Source: a virus. From it: DNA of 25,630 bases. Positions 1-5,474 of this stretch are shown one piece after another (within the stretch, counting starts at the first letter, position 1; each line of letters opens with the position of its first letter). Below the pieces are notes generated by a model. It did no database searches. It worked only from the letters and a program-made list of their open reading frames with translations, and was not told where the DNA came from. The position numbers were made by a program, and so were the translations under genes. Location: positions 1 to 25,630 of the IMG/VR virus record IMGVR_UViG_3300042891_000341; one strand, given 5' to 3'.

Positions 1-1008
1 ATCATAAATTAACTTACGAACACCTTTAGCTTTACTGTCTTGAGTAGTAGTAAATGCTTGTATTTTCTTTATATGAGGCTTAATAAGCTCATACATAGCG
101 AGTCCTATTCCATTTGTTTCAAGAAATCCTCCCACGACATTCCACTTACGGCACTCAAATATGATATCCTTTCCAAGTTCTTCAAAAGTTCGTCCATTAG
201 CTCTAATAATTTTTTCGACTCTTCCGGATTCGCTTTGGATAGTGCAAACTGTGTAATCGTTGATGACACCCGTATCAATTCCAATATAGTAACGTTCACT
301 TCTTTTTGGTATTCCCCATTCATTTAATATACATATTTGGTCTAAGTTAGTAAATACATCATTTCCACTATCGGTAAATTCAGCTTCATATTCTTGTCTG
401 TAAATGTCATTCGGTAGTGATTTGCGCTGTTCTACCAAAAATTCTTTACTAACATATGGGTTATCGTGACTTACACCTTTGAATGAAATATACGTCACGT
501 TATCTAACGAACCCCGTAAGAAATACTCATAGAACCAGTTCTTACTTTTAGGCGTACTAATAATTAAACATTTTTTGCCTAATGCTGTTAGTGTAGGTAA
601 TATTGCTTCATTTACTGCATCTTGTTTTACATAAGCGGCTTCGTCAATAACCATGTAGTTAAAACTAAAACCTCTAATGGAAGAGGGATTATCTGAACTA
701 AGGTATGTAAGTGTAGATCCATTAATGAATTGAATTGAAAGTTCTGATTTATTGTGATTGGTAATAATTTCATATGCTGCATCTGTTAATTCTTGAAATA
801 CTTTACGGCATTGGGAATATACAGGGGAAATCCAACAACCTTTCATATTTGGTTTACTCAATAGCCAATATAACATTAAATTTTGTGCTAATAATGACTT
901 TCCGAACTGTCGTCCACAACTTACAATTCCAAACTTATGTTCACTGTCAGCGAATCCATCTATAATATGTTGCTGACCCAAATGAGGACTAAACAGTGTT
1001 ACTTCCAT
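1..1008 (-). CDS. terL: Terminase large subunit (partial, C-terminus outside window)
   Basis: This is the ATP-driven DNA packaging motor and nuclease that docks on the portal. From the ATG at 1008 the frame stays open to base 1, giving 336 residues, so the C-terminus is missing. The N-terminal ATPase has a Walker A motif, CGRQFGKS, at residues 31-38, a Walker B motif, YMVIDEAA, at about 118-125, and an STP coupling motif at about 151-153. The nuclease domain starts near residue 240 with GIDTG (catalytic Asp about 245) and has a second acidic motif, LETNG, near 296-300. The third acidic cluster lies beyond the edge. The start overlaps the stop of the small terminase by one base (TAATG), so the two are probably translationally coupled. 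The identification is secure. Confidence 0.96.
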   Translation of the reverse strand, partial: MEVTLFSPHLGQQHIIDGFADSEHKFGIVSCGRQFGKSLLAQNLMLYWLLSKPNMKGCWISPVYSQCRKVFQELTDAAYEIITNHNKSELSIQFINGSTLTYLSSDNPSSIRGFSFNYMVIDEAAYVKQDAVNEAILPTLTALGKKCLIISTPKSKNWFYEYFLRGSLDNVTYISFKGVSHDNPYVSKEFLVEQRKSLPNDIYRQEYEAEFTDSGNDVFTNLDQICILNEWGIPKRSERYYIGIDTGVINDYTVCTIQSESGRVEKIIRANGRTFEELGKDIIFECRKWNVVGGFLETNGIGLAMYELIKPHIKKIQAFTTTQDSKAKGVRKLIYD

Positions 1009-1388
1009 TATAACTTATTACCCCAATTTAACTTGATTGACACTTCACCTTTATGTTCTATTTCGTGACGTTCTACTTCACCACCTCTAATTTTGTTTTT
1101 GTATTTTAATACTTCTAACCAAATTCTTCTGTCACCTTCTGCTTTAGCTACTTCTTCTAGTTCTTCTAATTTCATCAATGTTTCAGTTACTGACTGTCTT
1201 ACGTTGTCTTCAAAGTCATATGTGATAATATTCCACGCTTCTTTCCAAACTAAATTAGCATATTTGCGGTTAGCACCATGTTTCTCCACATACCAATCGG
1301 TAAATTGAGTCCATCCTGCCTTATTGTCTAAAATGTAATCTACACATTCTGTTAAATTACTTATATTTTCTATTTTATTTGATTTCAT
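1008..1388 (-). CDS. terS: Putative terminase small subunit
   Basis: The 126-aa product probably recognises phage DNA and loads it onto the large terminase. Its N-terminal half is helical with a helix-turn-helix-like stretch (about residues 25-52, including ANRKYANLVWKEAW). A charged helix follows (about 65-100, with RRIWLEVLKYKNKI), and the tail is a short strand-like segment, EVSIKLNWG. This layout (HTH, oligomerising helix, short beta tail) is usual for small terminases, and the length fits. The strongest evidence is position, directly upstream of the large terminase and sharing one base with its start. I see no family-specific diagnostic residue, so the call is mostly context. Confidence 0.72.
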   Translation of the reverse strand: MKSNKIENISNLTECVDYILDNKAGWTQFTDWYVEKHGANRKYANLVWKEAWNIITYDFEDNVRQSVTETLMKLEELEEVAKAEGDRRIWLEVLKYKNKIRGGEVERHEIEHKGEVSIKLNWGNKL

Positions 1389-1457
1389 AGTTGGTATATT
1401 TGTATATACGATATTTCAATGTGAGATATCTACCACTAAATATTGAAAAGTATTCCA

Positions 1458-1901
1458 TTAGTAATTGCGATGATTAATTATGCTCCACTTATTTGTTTTG
1501 TATCTGTCTACTATAGTTTGCCAATCAAAGTTCCAACCGTTGTCTTGAAATAATCTACTAAACTTGTGTTTATGAAATCTAATGTTAACATATAAGTCTG
1601 TTTTATAAATTTCAGGCGACAAAAATCGTCTGTGTAAACAATTATATACTCTACCTAAATCGGTTATTACATAGTCACCATTAAGAAAGAAACTATGTTG
1701 TTCTTCTGGCAATAATATCATGTGTAACAATTCAGTTCTTTTTTCTACTATGACTTCTTCTTTTAAGTATTCAGGATACAAGTCATCTACGTCTTTTCCC
1801 ATTTCAATGTAATCCCACACTAAGTCACTGTCTAAATAAATGCCAAATTGCTTACTGTCATATTTGACTTTTTGTTGAGTATATTTACCTGTTCTAGTCA
1901 T
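1458..1901 (-). CDS. Hypothetical protein with a NUMOD4-like motif
   Basis: This 147-aa protein is not securely recognised. The N-terminal half is acidic (YIEMGKDVDDLYPEYLKEE). Residues 75-88, GDYVITDLGRVYNC, resemble the 'Y-x-ISNxGRV' core of NUMOD4 modules that accompany HNH and GIY-YIG homing endonucleases. A basic, aromatic-rich segment follows (about 107-140, HKHKFSRLFQDNGWNFDW). No HNH catalytic signature is present, so it would be at most a DNA-binding module or a decayed remnant. It starts on the last base of the preceding gene's stop (TAATG at 1901) and is followed by a 69-base gap before the small terminase. The frame is a convincing gene, but the function is open. Confidence 0.75.
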   Translation of the reverse strand: MTRTGKYTQQKVKYDSKQFGIYLDSDLVWDYIEMGKDVDDLYPEYLKEEVIVEKRTELLHMILLPEEQHSFFLNGDYVITDLGRVYNCLHRRFLSPEIYKTDLYVNIRFHKHKFSRLFQDNGWNFDWQTIVDRYKTNKWSIINHRNY

Positions 1902-2245
1902 TATTTGCGAGACTTGCGTGTTTTTACACGAATTTCGTTTGGTAAAGTTTGCACTTCAGTAACTGCCTCGATTATAATTTCACTTGACGCAACTTCAACG
2001 GGAGGATAAGCAACTGCTTCAATTTGACTTTTATGTTGGTCTAATCTTGATGTCCAAACCATATGAGTTGCTTTATATTCACAACTACAACCAGGAATGC
2101 CTACTTGTTCACGAAATACTTTATTGTGTCCTTCCATAAGTTTACTTAATGTAGGATGAGCAATTCTATGACTAAACACTGGAAATACTTGTTCTAGTAC
2201 CCATTGAGCGTCTGTTTGACTTAACTGTTCATTAAAATTAATCAT
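1901..2245 (-). CDS. Hypothetical protein, 114 aa
   Basis: No family is recognised with confidence. The first 50 residues look helical (LSQTDAQWVLEQVFPVF and LSKLMEGHNKVF). A small cysteine pair, GCSCEYK, sits at about residues 52-58, and the C-terminal third is low in structure and ends in a basic tail (RVKTRKSRK). Small proteins with a C-x-C centre are often found near terminase genes in phages of Bacteroidota, but I cannot name this one. The start overlaps the GIY-YIG gene's TGA by four bases (ATGA) and its own stop overlaps the next start by one base. It is therefore embedded in a coupled string leading to the terminase, and a packaging or regulatory role is only a guess. Confidence 0.72.
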   Translation of the reverse strand: MINFNEQLSQTDAQWVLEQVFPVFSHRIAHPTLSKLMEGHNKVFREQVGIPGCSCEYKATHMVWTSRLDQHKSQIEAVAYPPVEVASSEIIIEAVTEVQTLPNEIRVKTRKSRK

Positions 2246-2679
2246 TTTGTCTTCTTTGAATTTTTATTATAAGGTGGTTGATACATTGTAATGTAATGTT
2301 TTTCTAATGATTTTAATTTATCTTGATCACATTGACAAATAATAGACCATTCAACTTGATGTTTATTTAAATTAGTATATAAAGCATACTGTGTTGGTCT
2401 GTGTTCTAATGCCTTATTTAAATGTTTAGCAGCGTATCTATGATTATTAATTCTACCATTGACACTCTTACTAGCACCAATATACAGCCAAGTTCCTGTT
2501 TGAGTGTCTTTAGCTCCATAAACTCCACAATATTTAAAATGATAAGTTTTAAGAGCTGCTCTGTGTTTAGCTTTTCCTGTTGGAGAAGTTATCCATTTTC
2601 TTTGGGCAGTTTTAGCTGCAGCGGTTTTGTTGTATATTTTCATATACTCCTTTTTAGTTAATTTTATTTTAGTTTCCAT
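2242..2679 (-). CDS. GIY-YIG homing endonuclease-like protein
   Basis: This 145-aa protein has the GIY-YIG nuclease fold, which cuts DNA using a conserved Tyr, Arg and Glu. The GIY strand is GVY at 52-54 and the YIG strand is LYIGAS at 65-70. The catalytic Arg is probably R76 (GRINNHR), the Glu is E126 (LKSLEKHYI), and the usual Asn follows in PPYNK (N138). About 45 basic residues precede the nuclease and may bind DNA. It is free-standing, with no intron or intein around it visible here. It lies three genes upstream of the terminases and overlaps both neighbours (11 bases with the 85-aa gene, 4 with the 114-aa gene). Free-standing phage enzymes of this kind often spread themselves by cutting related phages, but that role is inferred. 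Confidence 0.88.
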   Translation of the reverse strand: METKIKLTKKEYMKIYNKTAAAKTAQRKWITSPTGKAKHRAALKTYHFKYCGVYGAKDTQTGTWLYIGASKSVNGRINNHRYAAKHLNKALEHRPTQYALYTNLNKHQVEWSIICQCDQDKLKSLEKHYITMYQPPYNKNSKKTK

Positions 2680-2926
2680 ATCTGTGTTTTTCCATTAAAT
2701 CTATTAAAAAGCTTATTGTGTATGATAATAAACTTACTATTACTGATTCATAAATATTGAATGTCATAGCAAGTCCAAACCAGAGGCCAAAGCATTTCCC
2801 ACAATATAATACCTTTCCAATAAGAGGCCAACTGTATGCTTTAAGATAGTTTTTAGCTTCTTGAATTGGTTCAAACCATTCTGTAAATAATACACTAAGA
2901 ATTGCTAATCCTACTAGTTCAATCAT
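2669..2926 (-). CDS. Small membrane protein with a CxxC motif, 85 aa
   Basis: The protein has a hydrophobic N-terminal stretch (residues 2-14), a short amphipathic loop, and a long hydrophobic region from about 46 to 76, so two or three membrane segments are likely. A CGKCFGLWFG motif at about 42-51 precedes the second membrane stretch. A similar Cys-x-x-Cys-x-G/S-x-W pattern next to a membrane helix occurs in small membrane proteins of the DUF1360 kind, but I would not assign it firmly. It overlaps the 58-aa gene upstream by eight bases and the GIY-YIG gene downstream by eleven. A role in lysis is possible because two tiny membrane proteins sit together here, but no endolysin is visible nearby. 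Confidence 0.78.
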   Translation of the reverse strand: MIELVGLAILSVLFTEWFEPIQEAKNYLKAYSWPLIGKVLYCGKCFGLWFGLAMTFNIYESVIVSLLSYTISFLIDLMEKHRYGN

Positions 2927-3095
2927 TTATAATGTCTTTAAGTTGTCTTTCTACTTCAGCACTAACTAATGCTTGTAATTTCGTGTTTTTGCGTGTTTTT
3001 CGTTGTATAATAACGCGTTTAATTTGGGGGTAATAGTAGGTCGCGAGAGAAGAGAGACCTGCTGTAATACACACTAATATTATTTCTGTGAACAT
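2919..3095 (-). CDS. Small single-pass membrane protein, 58 aa
   Basis: The ATG at 3095 gives 58 codons ending in TGA at 2919-2921. The N-terminus is one membrane helix (about residues 4-22, IILVCITAGLSSLATYYY), followed by a strongly basic stretch (KRVIIQRKTRKNTK) and an amphipathic helix rich in charge (ALVSAEVERQLKDIIND). By the positive-inside rule the tail should face the cytoplasm. It overlaps the sigma-like gene upstream by 16 bases and the 85-aa membrane gene downstream by eight. It fills what would otherwise be a 150-base gap in a string of overlapping genes, which supports it being real. Small N-in/one-helix proteins like this can be holin-like, but nothing here proves it. Confidence 0.62.
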   Translation of the reverse strand: MFTEIILVCITAGLSSLATYYYPQIKRVIIQRKTRKNTKLQALVSAEVERQLKDIIND

Positions 3096-3664
3096 ATATT
3101 TTTTATTTTTGCTAAAGCTGAGTTAATATCTTTCTTAAGGGAATTTAGACTGATGTTGTATTTCTTGTGCATATCACGAAAAGTTAATCCTTTGATATAA
3201 TACTCTTCTATCAAAATTTTATCATACCAATGTAATTGTTCTAAAGCATAACGAACACAGTCTAAATCGTTTTTAACATAGGCTGGACTATCAAATTCAA
3301 CATCCATTTCTTCACCTATTTCTACCAGTGGATCTATTTCTTCTCTTCCATCTTCTACTAAATAAATTCCCCTACTATTGTATCCTTCTTTACGATATCG
3401 GAACCAAAATGGACTTGATGAACTTTTAATCTGTAGTCCCATGCTGTATCCTATATAATTAGGTAACTTGTTATCTTGAACTGCTACTTTATATTGATAT
3501 TTAAGATCTTTATTACAAAGAAAATCTTCTAAAACAAAAGCTAAGAGGTCGTCTCCGTATTTCTCGAAATTTGCTCCTGAAATTTGCATAGAGTCACGGT
3601 ACATCTTAGGATACCACTGAGTGACTTTAGCATTTATTTGTTTTCTCATTTCTTCTTCAGTCAT
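3080..3664 (-). CDS. Putative sigma-70-like (ECF-type) transcription factor
   Basis: The 194-aa protein ends in a region-4-like helix-turn-helix at about residues 134-190. It has an 'aLeqLhwyDKiLIeeYYikGLTFrdmhkkYnis' pattern, in which GLTFRDMHKKYNISLNSLKK aligns with the recognition helix-turn-helix of sigma factors. An N-terminal region (about 35-90, DDLLAFVLEDFL then PFWFRYRK) could correspond to region 2 but is weaker. Sigma-like proteins of this size are common in phages of Bacteroidota and would redirect host RNA polymerase to late promoters. Placement upstream of the packaging genes fits a late-gene regulator. It could instead be a DNA-binding packaging or replication accessory factor. 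The start at 3664 follows an AT-rich leader, 16 bases after the preceding stop. Confidence 0.58.
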   Translation of the reverse strand: MTEEEMRKQINAKVTQWYPKMYRDSMQISGANFEKYGDDLLAFVLEDFLCNKDLKYQYKVAVQDNKLPNYIGYSMGLQIKSSSSPFWFRYRKEGYNSRGIYLVEDGREEIDPLVEIGEEMDVEFDSPAYVKNDLDCVRYALEQLHWYDKILIEEYYIKGLTFRDMHKKYNISLNSLKKDINSALAKIKNICSQK

Positions 3665-3680
3665 ATTATTATGTTAATAA

Positions 3681-3995
3681 CTATTGATTTTTCTTCCAAG
3701 AACTGGGGACTTTTAAATATTCTGGGTCACATTTCTTCTGTAAGTCACGAAGTACCTTCATTTGTTTATAACTGATTGATGATTTACCCCTGAGTGATTT
3801 AATAAAACTAATAGCAAATTCTTTACTTGGGCCTAATTTATTTTGATACAGAGCAATTGTTTTAATTACTGGCATAAATAAAGCATATTCTATGCCCATA
3901 TTCGTTTGAGTTTGCGATGGATTCGTTACTGAAGGTTTAGAATCATACATTTGGGCGACTCTTAAGATGTCTTGATTATTATTTACTGAGTTCAT
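3681..3995 (-). CDS. Hypothetical protein, 104 aa
   Basis: The first 35 residues are polar and probably disordered (rich in Asn, Gln and Ser). The remainder is helical, with a C-terminal SISYKQMKVLRDLQKK stretch at about 73-88. The 'LS-x-KQ-x-x-x-L-x-x-L' pattern recurs at the ends of phage and bacterial DNA-replication and single-strand-handling proteins, so a nucleic-acid role is plausible but unproven. It is three bases downstream of the DUF6291 gene, which also belongs to a group often found with replication proteins. The two may form a small replication-associated pair. Confidence 0.68.
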   Translation of the reverse strand: MNSVNNNQDILRVAQMYDSKPSVTNPSQTQTNMGIEYALFMPVIKTIALYQNKLGPSKEFAISFIKSLRGKSSISYKQMKVLRDLQKKCDPEYLKVPSSWKKNQ

Positions 3996-3998
3996 AAC

Positions 3999-4517
3999 TT
4001 ATTTATTTTTACGATAATTATATGATTCAATGTATTGACGTTTCTTCCCAGGAGATATTGAATTCCATTCATTAACATTTATTTCTAACATTCGACATAT
4101 TTCATTCACATTTTCATTCTCATTCTCATTCTCCTTTACATTAACATTGTCATTAACATTGTCATTATCATTAGATACCCATAAACGGGTATTTTGAGAC
4201 CCGATATCGGGTCTTAGAGTATCTAATATCGGGTCTTTTAATTCCCGATATTGGGTATTTTGAAGTTTAGAATTAGTTTTTGAAACATTTTTCATGTTAT
4301 CTACTTTAGCTTGATATTTTTTATTGTTTTCTTCTAAATTATATTCTATGGTATCCCAGAACATTTCTACTTTATCTGTCATTTCTAATAGTTGTTCATC
4401 AGAATGATATCTCATAAGATTTTCTAATACCATACCTTTTTCTTCTAAACTCATTTTTTCTAATGGTTTCTTCCAGCTGGTATAAACTGGGAATGATTTG
4501 CGTTGTGCAGTTTGCAT
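3999..4517 (-). CDS. DUF6291-like protein with a repeat-rich centre
   Basis: The N-terminal 75 residues (KSFPVYTSWKKPLEKMSLEE, then VEMFWDTIEYNLEENNKKY) match the pattern of DUF6291. In that family 'F..Y..W...i..L...e.g.l...i..Y' is followed by 'FW..i...i..dn.KY'. These proteins are common in phages and mobile elements next to replication-initiation genes, and their biochemical role is not established. Residues 85-140 are low in complexity: a proline/aspartate stretch encoded by palindromic DNA repeats and an Asn/Asp/Val/Glu run encoded by 6- and 12-base tandem repeats. A short helical tail follows (about 140-172). It is the first gene of the left-hand minus unit and sits behind a structured, roughly 130-base leader. 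Confidence 0.75.
   Translation of the reverse strand: MQTAQRKSFPVYTSWKKPLEKMSLEEKGMVLENLMRYHSDEQLLEMTDKVEMFWDTIEYNLEENNKKYQAKVDNMKNVSKTNSKLQNTQYRELKDPILDTLRPDIGSQNTRLWVSNDNDNVNDNVNVKENENENENVNEICRMLEINVNEWNSISPGKKRQYIESYNYRKNK
4102..4172. repeat. Short tandem repeats inside the DUF6291-like gene
   Basis: On the plus strand CATTCT occurs three times in a row at 4115-4132, and CATTAACATTGT occurs twice in a row at 4139-4162, followed by a partial CATTATCATT copy. They encode the Asn/Asp/Glu/Val-rich linker. All units keep the frame, so copy-number change would lengthen or shorten the linker without breaking the protein. Confidence 0.85.
4187..4264. repeat. Palindrome and iterated GATATCGGGT-type repeats
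   Basis: A perfect 16-base palindrome, GACCCGATATCGGGTC, lies at 4198-4213. Copies of ATATCGGGTCTT occur at 4204-4215 and 4226-4237, a variant ATATTGGGTA lies at 4248-4257, and GGGTATTTTGA occurs at 4187-4197 and again at 4253-4263. They fall within the DUF6291-like coding region. The spacing of the two exact copies is 22 bases, which would place them on the same face of the helix. A protein-binding site or origin-like iteron cluster is possible, and a repeat expansion in a disordered linker is the plain alternative. Confidence 0.8.
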
Positions 4518-4550
4518 ATTATATATTTGTTTTTAAGTTACCAATAAAGG

Positions 4551-4601
4551 GAGGAGCTTCAAGTACTTACGACTGCACTCGTAATGTACTATCCACTCCT
4601 C
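4551..4601 (-). promoter_or_regulatory. Leader hairpin upstream of the left-hand unit
   Basis: GAGGAG at 4551-4556 pairs with CTCCTC at 4596-4601. After a symmetric five-base internal loop, AGTAC and TTACGA at 4562-4572 pair with TCGTAA and GTACT at 4579-4590 with one bulged base, closing a six-base loop. That is 17 base pairs in 51 bases. It lies about 34 bases upstream of the DUF6291-like start on the minus strand and would be in its 5' untranslated leader if the candidate promoter to its right is used. There is no T-run after it, so it is unlikely to be a simple terminator. No known riboswitch class is recognised. Confidence 0.6.
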
Positions 4602-4654
4602 AATATTCTTTTGTTGTTCAGCGTGCAGACTGATTAACTTCTTAATTACATCAA

Positions 4655-4685
4655 TAAATATAACAACTCAGGCTTGGAACTCCAA
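4655..4685 (-). promoter_or_regulatory. Candidate Bacteroidota-type promoter for the left-hand unit
   Basis: On the minus strand TTG (4685-4683) is followed after 20 bases by TATATTTA (4662-4655). The consensus of primary promoters in Bacteroidota is TTTG, about 19-21 bases, then TAnnTTTG, so this is a near match with one base off in the -7 element and one missing in the -33 element. It sits between the terminator at 4728-4745 and the first gene of the left unit, where a promoter is expected. In AT-rich DNA such matches arise easily. Confidence 0.3.
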
Positions 4686-4703
4686 TTTTAATAAAATGTG
4701 TTG

Positions 4704-4719
4704 TTACGGAGAGCCGTAA
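4704..4719. other. Small perfect hairpin
   Basis: TTACGG at 4704-4709 pairs with CCGTAA at 4714-4719 around an AGAG loop. It lies eight bases from the terminator stem and could be part of the same 3' structure of the minus-strand transcript. TTACGG also recurs at the terminator loop, so alternative pairing between the two is possible. Confidence 0.5.
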
Positions 4720-4723
4720 GCAC

Positions 4724-4745
4724 AAAAAGACCCCTTACGGGGTCT
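4724..4745 (-). terminator. Intrinsic terminator for the right-hand minus unit
   Basis: AGACCCC at 4728-4734 pairs with GGGGTCT at 4739-4745 around a four-base loop. Read on the minus strand, the GC-rich seven-pair stem is followed at once by TTTTTG (4728-4723). It would stop transcripts coming leftwards from the structural genes after they have passed antisense across the plus-strand gene. On the plus strand the stem is followed by CGTTGC with no T-run, so it should act in one direction only. Confidence 0.72.
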
Positions 4746-4747
4746 CG

Positions 4748-4776
4748 TTGCTTGTCTGTTGAAAGATATAAGTTTC
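4748..4776 (+). promoter_or_regulatory. Candidate promoter for the plus-strand gene
   Basis: TTG at 4748-4750, then 18 bases, then TAAGTTTC at 4769-4776. This is one base off the TAnnTTTG -7 consensus of Bacteroidota, with a slightly short spacer. If used, transcription would start near 4783, after the possible TTG codon at 4759 and before the ATG codons at 4846 and 4852. It starts immediately beside the minus-strand terminator. Confidence 0.27.
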
Positions 4777-4845
4777 CACAAGAAGGGTTCAGTTCCTTGC
4801 AATTATAAATATGTTCTTGGTTCTTTCCTTATTATTTATTATCAT

Positions 4846-5352
4846 ATGAATATGAATGAAATTTTAGATACTAAAAACAAAACATTGATTGCTCACTTTT
4901 TTAAGTGGTTAGGTTCAAGATTTGCAGAAATTCACGAAGCATCAGAAAATGCTCCTATTACCTGTATGGCTGTAGATGAAGAAGGTAAGGAATACTACAT
5001 TAGAATTAATTACAACGAAAAAATGTCATCAGCTGACATTGAATTTACAGGAACTAAAATTGAAAATGTTACTTTTTACCAGTTATACAGTATGGTCTCA
5101 GAAGGACTAAGTGTATTTCACTTTGAAGCATTTAACGACGGTTACTGTTTGTGGTTTCTTAACGATTGTACTCCTGAATCAATCAAAGTCGTTGACGAGT
5201 ACACTTTAATTGGCATTTCTAGCTGTCTTCACCACGAAATATCTCAATCAAGAATCAATGTAGTTCCAACTACATCTGTTCCTCTTCCACCAGTAAATAA
5301 TATTACATTACCTAAATTAAAAACCGTAACCGGTTCATTTAGTTTTAATTAA
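4846..5352 (+). CDS. Hypothetical protein, the only plus-strand gene
   Basis: No family is recognised. The open frame extends left to a TTG at 4759, but I choose the ATG at 4846 (or 4852). The extra N-terminal residues read like untranslated sequence, and the candidate -7 element at 4769 lies inside them. The result is about 168 residues: a mostly soluble, acidic protein with an N-terminal amphipathic helix (NKTLIAHFFKWLGSRF), an alpha/beta-looking centre containing ITCMAVDEEGKEYYIRI and YCLWFLNDC, and a proline-rich tail (SVPLPPVNNITLP) ending in VTGSFSFN. It stands alone with its own candidate promoter and a strong terminator. This is the layout of a phage 'moron', an independently expressed accessory gene that often affects host defence or superinfection. 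That role is inferred from layout only. Confidence 0.75.
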   Translation: MNMNEILDTKNKTLIAHFFKWLGSRFAEIHEASENAPITCMAVDEEGKEYYIRINYNEKMSSADIEFTGTKIENVTFYQLYSMVSEGLSVFHFEAFNDGYCLWFLNDCTPESIKVVDEYTLIGISSCLHHEISQSRINVVPTTSVPLPPVNNITLPKLKTVTGSFSFN

Positions 5353-5474
5353 CGACCTTGTCCTCTATACTTAGAGACAGAATGTGCTTTAGGGCCAGGC
5401 GTTTTACTTGCTTGGCCCTTTTTCTTTGGTTTAATTTTATATAAACTTACGGAATTTGCTTTTACTTTTGCCAT
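5349..5474 (-). CDS. Small basic protein, 41 aa
   Basis: From the ATG at 5474, which shares one base with the stop of the lectin-like gene (TAATG), there are 41 codons to TAA at 5349-5351. The product is very basic, with KIKPKKKG at about residues 18-25 and a C-terminal SKYRGQGR. Tiny Lys/Arg-rich proteins ending in a similar Y-x-G-Q-G-R tail are, as I recall, frequent beside structural genes in phages of Bacteroidota, but I know no assigned function. It overlaps the convergent plus-strand gene by four bases and contains that gene's terminator. It is the last gene of the right-hand unit. A nucleic-acid or capsid-interior role is a guess. Confidence 0.68.
   Translation of the reverse strand: MAKVKANSVSLYKIKPKKKGQASKTPGPKAHSVSKYRGQGR
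5391..5423 (+). terminator. Intrinsic terminator of the plus-strand gene, nested in the opposing gene
   Basis: AGGGCCAGGC at 5391-5400 pairs with GCTTGGCCCT at 5410-5419 (ten pairs including one G-T wobble) around a nine-base loop, followed by TTTTC then TTT. It lies 39 bases after the plus-strand stop. On the minus strand it is followed by AAAG, so it acts only on plus-strand transcripts. The whole element lies inside the coding region of the 41-aa minus-strand protein. Confidence 0.82.

Noticed and set aside
1458-1901. Calling the 147-aa protein an HNH homing endonuclease
   Set aside because: Only a NUMOD4-like motif is visible, and there is no His-Asn-His core.
4530-4670. An open frame on the minus strand reading about 45 codons (containing DVIKKLISLHAEQQKN and EEWIVHYECSRKYL) in the leader of the left unit
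   Set aside because: It looks protein-like but has no ATG, GTG or TTG start after the upstream TGA, and it runs through the leader hairpin. I treat it as chance or a decayed remnant, not a gene.
4759-4845. N-terminal extension of the plus-strand gene from a TTG at 4759
   Set aside because: The extra residues are unlike the rest of the protein, the candidate promoter lies inside them, and ATG codons at 4846 and 4852 are available.
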